In this document: one piece after another, positions 12,757 to 20,840 of the stretch
How positions within the stretch are numbered: the first letter of the stretch is position 1
How the letters are laid out: each line of letters starts with the position of its first letter
Source: VBOC01 sp964512655
Lineage (GTDB): Bacteria; Bacteroidota; Ignavibacteria; UBA10030; SZUA-254
Reading direction: 5' to 3'
NCBI GenBank assembly: GCA_964512655.1
Contig: CAZEJT010000010.1
Span: forward strand, 25,966-89,965
DNA length: 64,000 bases
Notes under the pieces: model-generated
Seen by the model: the letters and a program-made list of their open reading frames with translations, nothing else
Database searches by the model: none
What the model was told of the DNA's origin: nothing
Made by a program: the position numbers and the translations under genes

Positions 12757-13239
12757 TTACTCTTTTGATTCCGGTTCCGGCGCGGGAGCGGCAGCGGGCG
12801 CTGCGGGGGCTCCCACCGGCTCGTCAACGTTGATCCCCATGCTTCTGGCGGTTCCGGCGATCATGTTCATCGCCGCCTCGATGTCATGCGCGTTGAGATC
12901 GGGCATTTTCATTTCTGCGATTTCGCGAAGCTGGGCACGGGTGACCATGCCCACCTTGTTCCGATTGGGTTCTCCGGAGCCCTTCTCCACCTTCGCGGCC
13001 TTGGCGAGGAGGACCGACGCGGGCGGGGTCTTTGTGATGAACGTGAACGACTTGTCGGAGAAGACCGTGATCACCACGGGAATGATGAGGCCCTGCTTGT
13101 CCTGCGTCTTCGCGTTGAACTGCTTGCAGAACTCCATGATGTTGACGCCCTTCTGGCCCAGGGCCGGGCCGATGGGGGGGGCGGGGCTTGCCTGACCCGC
13201 GGCGATCTGCAGTTTGATGAATCCGGTTATCTTTTTCAT
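12757..13239 (-). CDS. rplK: 50S ribosomal protein L11 with Ala/Pro-rich tail
   Basis: L11 binds the GTPase-associated centre of 23S rRNA. The core is standard: KLQIAAGQASPAPPIGPALGQKGVNIMEFCKQFNA at the start and DLNAHDIEAAMNMIAGTARSMGI near the end. The protein has 160 residues against about 141 in most bacteria. The excess is a C-terminal Ala/Pro/Glu tail (GAPAAPAAAPAPEPESKE) that resembles a flexible linker. The gene sits 27 nt after nusG. Confidence 0.96.
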   Translation of the reverse strand: MKKITGFIKLQIAAGQASPAPPIGPALGQKGVNIMEFCKQFNAKTQDKQGLIIPVVITVFSDKSFTFITKTPPASVLLAKAAKVEKGSGEPNRNKVGMVTRAQLREIAEMKMPDLNAHDIEAAMNMIAGTARSMGINVDEPVGAPAAPAAAPAPEPESKE

Positions 13240-13266
13240 GAATCGGTAATCGCTTCCTGGGCTTTG

Positions 13267-13815
13267 TTACCCTTCGACTTCCACCTGATTGAAATCCAGC
13301 TCGACCGGGGTCTTCCGGCCGAAAATGCTCACCATGACCTTGAGCTTCATCTTTTCTTCGTTGACGTCCTGCACATACCCGGTAAAATTATTGAACGGCC
13401 CGTCGACCACCTTCACCGGCTCCCCGACATGGAAGGGCACCTCGAACACCTCGACGTCCTTCCGCTCTTCCATCCGTCCGAGAAGCCTGCGCACCTCGTC
13501 GACGTGGAGCGGAGCGGGCTCGTTTCTGGGACCCACGAAGCTGATGATCGAAGGGGTGTTCAGGATGAGATACTTCGTTTCCTTGTCCAGTACCGCCTCG
13601 ATCAGGATGTAGCCCGGGAAAAAAGTCTTGGTCTTGCTCTTCTTTTTCCCTTCCTTCACTTCAAAAATCTTGTCCGCGGGGACGAGCACCGAGGAAATCT
13701 TCTCCTCGAGGTGGGCCAGCTTCACCTCGTTCTCGAGGTGAGCCTTCACCTTGTTTTCGTGCCCCGAATAGGTTCTGACCGCGTACCAGCGCTTCTGCTG
13801 GGGTTGGTCGCTCAC
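13267..13815 (-). CDS. nusG: Transcription termination/antitermination protein NusG
   Basis: NusG binds RNA polymerase and links it to Rho or the ribosome. The 182 residues show the N-terminal NGN domain (KRWYAVRTYSGHENKVKAHLE, FPGYILIEAVLD) and a C-terminal KOW domain (GEPVKVVDGPFNNFTGYVQDV). The acceptor loop carries a Lys-rich insertion (VKEGKKKSKTKTFFPG). It begins 10 nt after secE, the standard neighbour. Confidence 0.97.
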   Translation of the reverse strand: MSDQPQQKRWYAVRTYSGHENKVKAHLENEVKLAHLEEKISSVLVPADKIFEVKEGKKKSKTKTFFPGYILIEAVLDKETKYLILNTPSIISFVGPRNEPAPLHVDEVRRLLGRMEERKDVEVFEVPFHVGEPVKVVDGPFNNFTGYVQDVNEEKMKLKVMVSIFGRKTPVELDFNQVEVEG

Positions 13816-13825
13816 AGCCCGGGCC

Positions 13826-14008
13826 TCACAAGATCACCTTCAGCACGTTGCTGACCACCCAGTCGACCCCGAACACGAACGCCGCGATCACGCCGCAGAC
13901 GACCAGAACGATCACGGTCGACTCGCGGAGCTCTTCGGGCCTGGGCCATGTCACCTTCTTCATCTCCTTGGCGACATCGGTAAAAAACGCTATAATCTTT
14001 TCCTTCAT
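13826..14008 (-). CDS. secE: Preprotein translocase subunit SecE
   Basis: SecE clamps the SecY channel. The start is ATG 14008 (MKEKIIAFFTDVAKEMKKVTW); the upstream extension of the frame runs into the tRNA-Trp neighbourhood and is not protein-like. The 60-residue form has the amphipathic helix EMKKVTWPRPEEL and one membrane helix (STVIVLVVCGVIAAFVFGVDWV), the short single-span type common outside Proteobacteria. It is followed by nusG. Confidence 0.94.
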   Translation of the reverse strand: MKEKIIAFFTDVAKEMKKVTWPRPEELRESTVIVLVVCGVIAAFVFGVDWVVSNVLKVIL

Positions 14009-14044
14009 CTCCGGTCTTTCTGCTGCGGGCGTCCCGAAACCATG

Positions 14045-14118
14045 CACGTCAGGAGGGACTCGAACCCCCAACCTGCGGTTTTGGAGACCGCTGCTCTAGC
14101 CAATTGAGCTACTGACGT
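14045..14118 (-). tRNA. tRNA-Trp (CCA)
   Basis: A 74-nt cloverleaf reads on the minus strand. The acceptor stem ACGTCAG pairs with CTGACGT, the anticodon loop holds CCA, and the T arm GGGGGTTCGAGTCCC is intact. CCA is not encoded. It lies between rpmG and secE, the usual place for tRNA-Trp. Confidence 0.96.
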
Positions 14119-14126
14119 AGGGTGGG

Positions 14127-14276
14127 TTACTTGGTTTCCTTGTGCTGTGTGTGCTTGTTGCACCACGGGCAGTACTTCTTGTACTCCACGCGCCCAGTCT
14201 GCTTTTTCTTGTTCTTGGTGGTCGTGTAGTTCCGGCGCTTGCAGTCGGAACATTCCAGTGTTATGATATCGCGCAT
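14127..14276 (-). CDS. rpmG: 50S ribosomal protein L33
   Basis: A 49-residue protein (MRDIITLECSDCKRRNY..., ending HTQHKETK) with ATG at 14276 and TAA at 14129. L33 is a small protein near the ribosomal E site. Two CxxC-type pairs (CSDC and CPWC) show the zinc-binding form. It occupies the place between tRNA-Thr(GGT) and tRNA-Trp where tuf stands in the classical locus. It was found by reading the inter-tRNA gap, as it is shorter than ordinary gene-finding cutoffs. Confidence 0.95.
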   Translation of the reverse strand: MRDIITLECSDCKRRNYTTTKNKKKQTGRVEYKKYCPWCNKHTQHKETK

Positions 14277-14317
14277 CGTTTGGGTTCCTTCATTCGACGG
14301 TCATGAACGAGATGGTG

Positions 14318-14390
14318 AGCTTGCGATCGGGATTGAACCGATGACCTCATCCTTACCAAGGATGTGCTCTACCAACTGAGCTACGCAAGC
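14318..14390 (-). tRNA. tRNA-Thr (GGT)
   Basis: A 73-nt cloverleaf reads on the minus strand. Acceptor GCTTGCG pairs with CGCAAGC, the anticodon stem CATCC/GGATG encloses TTGGTAA (anticodon GGT), and the T arm is intact. It is the fourth tRNA of the cluster, upstream of rpmG. Confidence 0.96.
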
Positions 14391-14442
14391 ATGATGCAAT
14401 CGCCTGCTCACAATCGAGTGCGTCAACCTACGCCGCACGCCG

Positions 14443-14515
14443 AGCGGGAGACGGGACTCGAACCCGCGACCAACAGCTTGGAAGGCTGTGACTCTACCAA
14501 CTGAGTTACTCCCGC
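14443..14515 (-). tRNA. tRNA-Gly (TCC)
   Basis: A 73-nt cloverleaf reads on the minus strand. Acceptor GCGGGAG pairs with CTCCCGC, and the anticodon loop CTTCCAA carries TCC. It lies between tRNA-Tyr and tRNA-Thr(GGT). Confidence 0.96.
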
Positions 14516-14561
14516 GGTACATCAGGCCGCGCATCCGGGCACATCCGATCGTCTCAACTCG

Positions 14562-14644
14562 TGGGCAGGGAAGGATTTGAACCTCCGAAGGCCGTAGCCG
14601 ACAGATTTACAGTCTGTTGCGTTTGACCACTTCGCTACCTGCCC
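14562..14644 (-). tRNA. tRNA-Tyr (GTA)
   Basis: An 83-nt tRNA on the minus strand with the long variable arm expected for bacterial tRNA-Tyr. Acceptor GGGCAGG pairs with CCTGCCC, and the anticodon stem ACAGA/TCTGT encloses CTGTAAA (anticodon GTA). Confidence 0.96.
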
Positions 14645-14709
14645 GTTCTGCGCCGGGCATCCTTGCCTGCCGACTCACCCCCGCCGGATCTATCAGGGCA
14701 ACGCTTCTG

Positions 14710-14782
14710 AGCTGGCGGTCGGATTTGAACCAACGACCTGCTGATTACAAGTCAGCTGCTCTACCAACTGAGCTACGCCAGC
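14710..14782 (-). tRNA. tRNA-Thr (TGT)
   Basis: A 73-nt cloverleaf reads on the minus strand. Acceptor GCTGGCG pairs with CGCCAGC, and the anticodon stem GCTGA/TCAGC encloses CTTGTAA (anticodon TGT). It is first in transcription order of the tRNA cluster, about 170 nt downstream of the predicted promoter. Confidence 0.96.
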
Positions 14783-14954
14783 ATCAAGGATGCGCGTCAA
14801 CGCGGCGTATCAACCCATCCCCAGATGGCGCACTCCGTACACCGCCTCCTCAAAAAATAAAATAAGAACTCCCCCTTCCAACCAAGCTCTGGGGTCTTTA
14901 GAAGCCGGTGGTCCTGAGGACTCGCGTGGAAGGCATTTTCACGTTCAGCATAGT

Positions 14955-14982
14955 AATATAACATTTTTTGCCAGAAAGTCAA
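14955..14982 (-). promoter_or_regulatory. Sigma-70-like promoter of the tRNA-rpmG-secE-nusG operon
   Basis: TTGACT (14982-14977) and TATATT (14960-14955) are separated by 16 nt on the minus strand in an AT-rich island between the DUF2723 gene and the first tRNA. The rest of the 14783-15023 gap shows no gene. With no clear promoter seen before rplK, this site may drive the tRNA-ribosomal protein cluster. Confidence 0.65.
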
Positions 14983-15023
14983 ACAATTTATGTGCCATTC
15001 CTCCCTGAAACCGCCTGAAATCG

Positions 15024-16863
15024 CTACAATCGGCCCTTCCCGCGGAGGTTCTCTCTGAAATAACGCGCATCGCTCCATTCCGGTCTGATGCGCAGCGCGG
15101 AATCGGCCCAGACGAGGGCCTCGGGGTTCTTTCCGTGCCTGCTGAAGTAGATGGCGATGTTGAGATAGGCTTGAGCGTAGAAGGAGATCACGTTCCTGTC
15201 AAACGTGTTCGGCTCCCTGGGCGTGTGGAAGGTGAATGAGGGGGGCGGTGTCCCGTGGAAGAGGGTATCGGCAAAGAGGCGAAATGCGAGCCCGGATGGT
15301 ACCCGCTCGAAGCCGGAGGTGTACTGGGACTCGAGCTCGGATGTGGCATACACCGGATGGGCGGAAAGATTGTTCCGCACGAAACTGTGAATCAATTCGC
15401 TGTACCGAAACTCGATGATTCTGCTGTCGTACGGGAGATCGTGCTCGAATTTCTTCAGCTCCACGAGGTAGGCATCGACCTCCTTTCTTGAGCGCTCGAT
15501 GAGCCAGGGGAACCTGAATTCGAGCTGGCTCAGATACCACGAACGCCTCAGAAGCTCTTTGTCGATGACAACGATGTCGGGCCTGACGTGTTCCACGACC
15601 TGAAAGTAGTACGCCGCGGAGACGAAGTAGTCCCATTCGTACGTAATGATGATCGCGTTCGGACTGAGGGAGGCGAACATGTCCTTCGTGTAGTTTTCCA
15701 CGAGGGTCGTGCCGCTCTCATCCACGCGGCTGAAATTTCCGGCCAGCGGAAAGAGCGCGCACGCAAGGGCCGCCGCGGCCGCTTTCTTCGCGGACTCCGT
15801 GTTCTTGAGCGCCCCGATGAGCGTCGCGGCGCCCGCGGCCGCCCAGAGCGCGATCGTCACGTAGGCGAGGAGGAAATAGGAATCGATGTCATGAATGTCA
15901 TAATTAATTGAATAGAGGAGACAGCCCAGGAACAGAAGGAGGGTAAAAATCGCGGCTTTCCGGCGCTCCCTGAAGAACTTCCAGATCCCGACGAGTGCCA
16001 GGATCACCGGAGCGTACTGGAACTCCGGAAGGACGCTGTCGAAGAAATACCGGAGCTGGCGCCCCGCGGTGTCGACCGAGGCGAAGATCCACACCCGGTA
16101 TTGCTTTCCGGAAAAGTGCCAGAAGAACCGTTCCAGATCGACCGGATTACCCCAGTTCATGAGCGGGCGCTCCGCGGCACGTAAGGGCAGATAGAGATAG
16201 AGCGAAAAGCCGGCAAGAAACGGAATGGCCATCCGGAGAATCCGCTTCCACGACCCCTTTCCGGCCCCGCAGACGGCGAAATAGAGGTAGAGGCATCCGG
16301 GCGCAAGGAGCACGGTCGTCATATGATTCGTGAACGACAGGCCTAGCATGAAGGCGAAGGCATACCAGATCGTATCCGTCCCGGCCGTGGCGGGGCTGTC
16401 CGGCTCCGCCTCCCGTAATGCAATGGCCCGGGTAAAGAGGAGAAGAACCACGGCCATCAGGAGGAGGTGCATCGAGTAGACCTCGACGGCCACCGCTTGT
16501 GACCAGTACGTCTCGGAAAAGGCGAGGAAAAGGGTTCCTGCCGCGGCGGGCACGAAGACATGGAGAACCGTGCGCAGGCCCACTCTCTCACCCGGCCGGC
16601 CCATGGGAATTCTCGAGCTCTTGGGGGCGAGAGAATTGAGGACATGGACGAACAAACGAAAGAAGACGAACAGCCCGCCGGAACAGAGGAGGGCGGCCAT
16701 CAGATTCAGACGAGTCACCACGCTCAGGGGAATCGGGAGGTGCGAGAAGACCCAGCCGGCAATCGTGAAGAGCGGATACCCCGTGGGATGCGCGATGCCG
16801 AGCGTGTATGCCACGGTGGAAAGCTCTCCCGCATCGATGTAATCGGTCGTCGGGCATAAGGTC
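15024..16863 (-). CDS. DUF2723 family membrane protein (5' end lost in scaffold gap)
   Basis: A large integral membrane protein of the DUF2723 family, related in fold to GT-C glycosyltransferases and thought to act on polyprenyl-linked or lipid-bound sugars. The frame runs unbroken into the N run, so the start is missing; the in-frame GTG at 16814 is internal. The first visible residues are PTTDYIDAGELSTVAYTLGIAH, with the family acidic DxGE motif followed by HPTGYPLF. About ten hydrophobic segments follow, then a soluble C-terminal part with TPR-like sequence near the end (AYLNIAIYFSRHGKNPEALVWADSAL). Substrate unknown. Confidence 0.8.
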
Positions 16864-16963
16864 NNNNNNNNNNNNNNNNNNNNNNNNNNNNNNNNNNNNN
16901 NNNNNNNNNNNNNNNNNNNNNNNNNNNNNNNNNNNNNNNNNNNNNNNNNNNNNNNNNNNNNNN
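16864..16963. other. Scaffold gap of 100 N
   Basis: Exactly 100 N, the conventional placeholder for a gap of unknown length. It removes the 5' end of the DUF2723 gene and whatever precedes the EthD gene, so the neighbourhood across this point should not be taken as proven. Confidence 0.99.
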
Positions 16964-16966
16964 GCC

Positions 16967-17269
16967 ATGGTCAAGATTGTCGCTCTATTCAAGAAACCGT
17001 CCGATCCGGATGTATTTAATGAGCACTACTGGAATGTTCATCTTCCTCTCGCCCGGAAAACACCCGGGCTGCGAAAGCTCGAGATCACCCGCGTAACGGC
17101 CGCGCCGATCGGCGATGCCTCGTTCTTTCTGATGGCAGAGATGTATTACGACTCCATCGAGGCCCTCAATGCGGCAAACGCGTCTCCCGAGGGACGGGCC
17201 CTGGCAAAGGATCTGATGTCGTTCGCTGCCGCAAACGTTACGGTCTTCTTCGGGGAGGTGTCAGATTGA
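16967..17269 (+). CDS. EthD domain protein
   Basis: A 100-residue protein of the dimeric alpha/beta-barrel EthD family (MVKIVALFKKPSDPDVFNEHYWNVHLPLA). The YWNVHLPLA motif with the conserved His is clear. EthD proteins are small enzymes or accessory factors in breakdown and polyketide-type pathways; no substrate can be read here. The ATG stands 3 nt after the scaffold gap, so an upstream start or ribosome site cannot be judged. Its stop overlaps the next gene by 4 nt, implying coupled translation with a crotonase. Confidence 0.85.
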   Translation: MVKIVALFKKPSDPDVFNEHYWNVHLPLARKTPGLRKLEITRVTAAPIGDASFFLMAEMYYDSIEALNAANASPEGRALAKDLMSFAAANVTVFFGEVSD

Positions 17270-18105
17270 GCCGCTACGCCGGGAAACCCGCCGGCTCGTT
17301 CAGGTTCAGGGAGATCCGGTACGAGAAATCCCGTCTCCGTGCGACGATCACGATCAATCGTCCGCAGGTTCTCAACGCGCTCAGTTTCCGGACCCTGACA
17401 GAACTGGGGATTGCCTTCCAGGATGCGGCGTGGGACGATCGGGTGGCGGTCGTCATCCTTACGGGGGCCGGGAGCAAGGCTTTCTGCACCGGCGCCGATA
17501 TTAAGGAATGGGGAAAGGATTTTACGAAACGCCCCTCCGACTTCTACAAGTGGATGGGCGTCTTTATCGAGACATTTGAACGCCTCCGCACACTGGGAAA
17601 GCCGACGATCGCTCGAATCAACGGAATGGTCGTCGGAGGCGGGAACGAGCTCCAGATCTCCTGCGATCTCGCAATCGCGGCGGACGATACGTTCATACGG
17701 CACGTGGGGGTGTCGCGCGGCAGCGTTCCCGCGGCGGGGGCGACCCAGTGGCTGCCGATCATCATCGGGGACAGGAGAGCCCGCGAGATGCTCCTGCTCT
17801 GCGAGCCCGTGTCCGCCGCGAAGGCGCTTGAGTGGGGCCTCCTCAACCGCGTGGTCCCGAGGAAAGAGCTTGACGCGGCCGTCGATGAGACCGCCGAAAA
17901 ACTCATCGAAAAACTTCCCGAATGCACGAGGTATACCAAGCAGCAGCTCAACTTCTGGCGCGAACTCTCCTGGTCGTTGACGATCGGGCACGTCAGGGAC
18001 TGGCTGACCATTCACACCGGCTCCGAGGAAGTGAAGGAAGGGATCGCCGCGTTCGCCGGGAAGCGCCCCGTCAATTACCGCAAGCTCAGACGCCGGAAGA
18101 GGTGA
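17266..18105 (+). CDS. Crotonase-superfamily protein lacking the second catalytic Glu
   Basis: 279 residues of the enoyl-CoA hydratase/isomerase fold, starting at a TTG that overlaps the EthD stop. The oxyanion-hole segments are present: AFCTGADIKEW and NGMVVGGGNELQISCDLAIA, the latter with the Glu equivalent to Glu144 of rat hydratase. The second catalytic Glu, normally in a PEI-x-x-G motif, is replaced: the aligned stretch reads RHVGVSRGSVPAAGATQ. This argues against a plain hydratase and for a hydrolase, lyase or ring-cleaving member such as the BadI/MenB branch. The C-terminus is Arg/Lys rich (RKLRRRKR). Exact reaction unknown. Confidence 0.82.
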   Translation: MSRYAGKPAGSFRFREIRYEKSRLRATITINRPQVLNALSFRTLTELGIAFQDAAWDDRVAVVILTGAGSKAFCTGADIKEWGKDFTKRPSDFYKWMGVFIETFERLRTLGKPTIARINGMVVGGGNELQISCDLAIAADDTFIRHVGVSRGSVPAAGATQWLPIIIGDRRAREMLLLCEPVSAAKALEWGLLNRVVPRKELDAAVDETAEKLIEKLPECTRYTKQQLNFWRELSWSLTIGHVRDWLTIHTGSEEVKEGIAAFAGKRPVNYRKLRRRKR

Positions 18106-18109
18106 CCGG

Positions 18110-20044
18110 GTGATTCCCGGAGTTCCCATTCGGCGGCTGCGCGCTGCTTCGAGGCACGCCCTCGGAATCCTGCCGGTCTTTGCCGGGATTCTCCTCCTCG
18201 GGGTAGCAGGAGAGCGGGCGTCGCGGAGCATCCTCCTTTCGCTTCCCGGTACGCAGGTAGGGACCGTCGACTCCGCCAATTCCGCCCAGATCTGCAGGCA
18301 GTGCCATAATTCCCTCACCGACGCAAGACCCATCTCGATCTACCGCAAATGGAGCGGCAGCATGATGTCGCAGGCTGCGCGCGACCCCGAATTCCATGCC
18401 GCGCTCGCCGCAACCAATAAGTACCGCACGGGCGACGGGGAGTTCTGCATCCGTTGCCACTCGCCCATGGGTTGGCTCGCCGGACACTCGGAGGATTTCA
18501 CGGGACAGGCGCTCGAGGGGACCGACTTCGACGGAGTCCAGTGCGACTACTGCCACCGTTCTGTCGATCCGCTCAACCCCGACTCCAGCGTCCCTTTTTT
18601 TGCCTCGCCTGTCCCCGGATACGGCAACGGGATGCACGCCGTCCAGAGATTCACGGTTCCCAAACGAGGCCCCTACGACAGCGTCTTCGCGCCCCACCTC
18701 ACGAGGGTCGACCCCTTCCAGAGATCAAGCGAGCTCTGCGGGGTGTGCCACGACGTGAGCAATCCGAATTACGCGCAGGACCGCTTCACCCAGCCTCCAC
18801 ACGCGTATGCGCCCCTCGAACGAACGTACAGCGAATGGCTGATGAGCTCCTTCGCCGCGCAGGGGGATTCGGGCACATGCCAGTCGTGCCACATGCAAGA
18901 CACCTCCGGGTACGCCTGCGTCTACCCCGCCGTCCCCTACCGCACAAATATCGCCCAGCACGACCTCACCGGGGGCAATGCATTCATCCCCCTCATCCTC
19001 CCCGATTTTTATGACGGACTCGATACCCTGGCTCTCCTCGAGGGGAGCGACAGGGCAAAGGCCACGCTCAGGCGCGCGGCAGACCTCGAAGTGAGCGCCT
19101 ACCGGAGGGGAGACAGCGCCCTCGCATTCGTGAACATTGCCAACCTGACCGGTCACAAGCTTCCTACCGGATATCCGGACGGACGGCGGATGTGGATCGA
19201 TCTGATCGCCCGCTCGGCGTCAGGAGATACCCTCTTCGAGTCGGGGGCGTACGATCCCGATTCCGGGATTCTGCGTCGCGATCCCCAGCTCAAGGTCTAC
19301 GAGGCGATTCACGGCCTGACGAAGGCCGCGGCTTCGTCCTTCGGCCTGGCTCCGGGTCCTTCGTTCCACTTCTTCCTTAACGATACGGTCCTTTCGGACA
19401 ACAGGATACCCCCGAAAGGTTTCACCAATCTCGCGTTTTTGCTCCGCAACGCCCAGCCGGTGGGGGCCGCCTACGCTGACAGCCAGTACTGGGACCGGGT
19501 CCGTTATGTTCTGCCCGGCTCCGCGGCCACCGTTACCGCCGTTCTCTATTATCAGACCATCAGCAAGGAGTATGCTGACTTCCTCCGCGATGAGAATTCC
19601 GGAAACGCATACGACTGGAACAACTGGGGAGGAAAGCTCCACGCCTCATGGGAGACGCACGGGAAATCGGCTCCTGTGGCAATGAACACCTTTTCAGCAC
19701 CGGTGCAGGATACCACTGCGGGAGTAAAGGACGCCCTCTTACGGCCTTCCGGCTTCGCCCTTTCGCAGAACTACCCGAACCCCTTCAACCCGGTGACGAG
19801 GATCGGCTATACGGTCGGCTCCTCCTACGGGAGAGCCCTGATACGGATCACTATCTATGACCTCACCGGGCGGGAGACAGCCCGAATCGATGAGGGGTTG
19901 AAGATGCCGGGATCGTACGAGGTCGAATGGAACGCCGGCTCGCTCCCAAGCGGGATGTATCTCTGCAGGCTGGTCGCCCGCAGCGCCGCCGGCGGAGGGA
20001 GGGTCCTCTTCAGCGGTCAGAATAAAATGATGCTTATCAAATAG
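18110..20044 (+). CDS. Secreted pentaheme cytochrome c-type protein with T9SS sorting domain
   Basis: 644 residues starting at GTG 18110, preceded by GAGGTG. The N-terminus has a hydrophobic export segment (LGILPVFAGILLLGVAG). Five CxxCH heme motifs occur in the first half: CRQCH, CIRCH, CDYCH, CGVCH and CQSCH. The middle is beta-rich with no clear domain. The end is a type IX secretion sorting domain beginning LSQNYPNPFNPVTRIGY. The protein should be heme-loaded in the periplasm and then moved to the surface, suggesting an electron-transfer or redox role outside the cell. It lies 4 nt after one crotonase gene and 12 nt before another, an odd place for such a protein. Confidence 0.85.
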   Translation: MIPGVPIRRLRAASRHALGILPVFAGILLLGVAGERASRSILLSLPGTQVGTVDSANSAQICRQCHNSLTDARPISIYRKWSGSMMSQAARDPEFHAALAATNKYRTGDGEFCIRCHSPMGWLAGHSEDFTGQALEGTDFDGVQCDYCHRSVDPLNPDSSVPFFASPVPGYGNGMHAVQRFTVPKRGPYDSVFAPHLTRVDPFQRSSELCGVCHDVSNPNYAQDRFTQPPHAYAPLERTYSEWLMSSFAAQGDSGTCQSCHMQDTSGYACVYPAVPYRTNIAQHDLTGGNAFIPLILPDFYDGLDTLALLEGSDRAKATLRRAADLEVSAYRRGDSALAFVNIANLTGHKLPTGYPDGRRMWIDLIARSASGDTLFESGAYDPDSGILRRDPQLKVYEAIHGLTKAAASSFGLAPGPSFHFFLNDTVLSDNRIPPKGFTNLAFLLRNAQPVGAAYADSQYWDRVRYVLPGSAATVTAVLYYQTISKEYADFLRDENSGNAYDWNNWGGKLHASWETHGKSAPVAMNTFSAPVQDTTAGVKDALLRPSGFALSQNYPNPFNPVTRIGYTVGSSYGRALIRITIYDLTGRETARIDEGLKMPGSYEVEWNAGSLPSGMYLCRLVARSAAGGGRVLFSGQNKMMLIK

Positions 20045-20056
20045 GGAGATTAGCTC

Positions 20057-20830
20057 ATGACTCCGTCCACATTGATTGTCACACAAAAGAACGGCTGCGC
20101 GCTCATTCAATTCAACCGGCCGGAGGTGCTCAACGCCATCAATATCAGGCTGATGGAGGAGCTGGTTGAGACGCTCGAGGGATTCGACAGGGATCCGGAG
20201 GTGCGCGCGATCGTCATCACGGGAAACGAGAAGGCGTTCGCGGCCGGAGCCGACATCAAGGAAATGGCCGGAGCGTCCGCGGTCGACATGCTGGTCCGGG
20301 ATCAGTTCGCGCGGTGGGATAGGATCCGGAAGATCAAGAAGCCCCTGATCGCCGCGGTCAGCGGCTTCGCGCTCGGCGGAGGGTGCGAGCTTTCAATGGC
20401 CTGCGACATCGTCGTTGCGTCTGAAAGCGCCGTGTTCGGCCAGCCGGAGATCAACATCGGCGTGATGCCGGGGGCCGGAGGGACTCAGCGCCTTACGCGC
20501 GCCGTCGGGAAGCAGGTCGCGATGGAAATGGTTCTCACCGGAAAATCCATAGGAGCCGAAGCGGCCCTCAGAGCGGGACTTGTGAACCGGGTCGTGCCTG
20601 TTGAATGTTACCTTGCAGAAGCCATGGCTCTTGCAGAGGAGATCGCCTCAAAGCCCCCCGTGGCAGTCAGGCTCGCAAAGGAGGCCGTCCTGAAATCGTT
20701 CGACACAACGATCGAAGGGGGCCTCGAGTTCGAGAGAAAGAACTTCTACCTCCTCTTCGCCTCCGAGGATCAGAAGGAAGGAATGAAGGCGTTCGTGGAG
20801 AAGCGCAAGGCGGAGTGGAAGGGCGCCTGA
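20057..20830 (+). CDS. Enoyl-CoA hydratase
   Basis: 257 residues, the typical length of a short-chain enoyl-CoA hydratase (crotonase), which adds water to trans-2-enoyl-CoA in beta-oxidation or related pathways. Both catalytic glutamates are present: GFALGGGCELSMACDI and FGQPEINIGVMPGAGGTQRLTR. The oxyanion loop KAFAAGADIKEM is standard. It is the last gene of the EthD-crotonase-cytochrome-hydratase group and faces a convergent minus-strand operon 10 nt away. No terminator is visible between them. Confidence 0.93.
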   Translation: MTPSTLIVTQKNGCALIQFNRPEVLNAINIRLMEELVETLEGFDRDPEVRAIVITGNEKAFAAGADIKEMAGASAVDMLVRDQFARWDRIRKIKKPLIAAVSGFALGGGCELSMACDIVVASESAVFGQPEINIGVMPGAGGTQRLTRAVGKQVAMEMVLTGKSIGAEAALRAGLVNRVVPVECYLAEAMALAEEIASKPPVAVRLAKEAVLKSFDTTIEGGLEFERKNFYLLFASEDQKEGMKAFVEKRKAEWKGA

Positions 20831-20840
20831 ACGCCCTCCC

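Noticed and set aside
14783..15023. A hidden tuf or other gene between the tRNA cluster and the DUF2723 gene
   Set aside because: No frame in these 240 nt resembles a known protein; only the promoter was found.
16808..17269. EthD protein extended through the N run
   Set aside because: The extension crosses 100 placeholder N and joins unrelated sequence from the other strand's DUF2723 gene.
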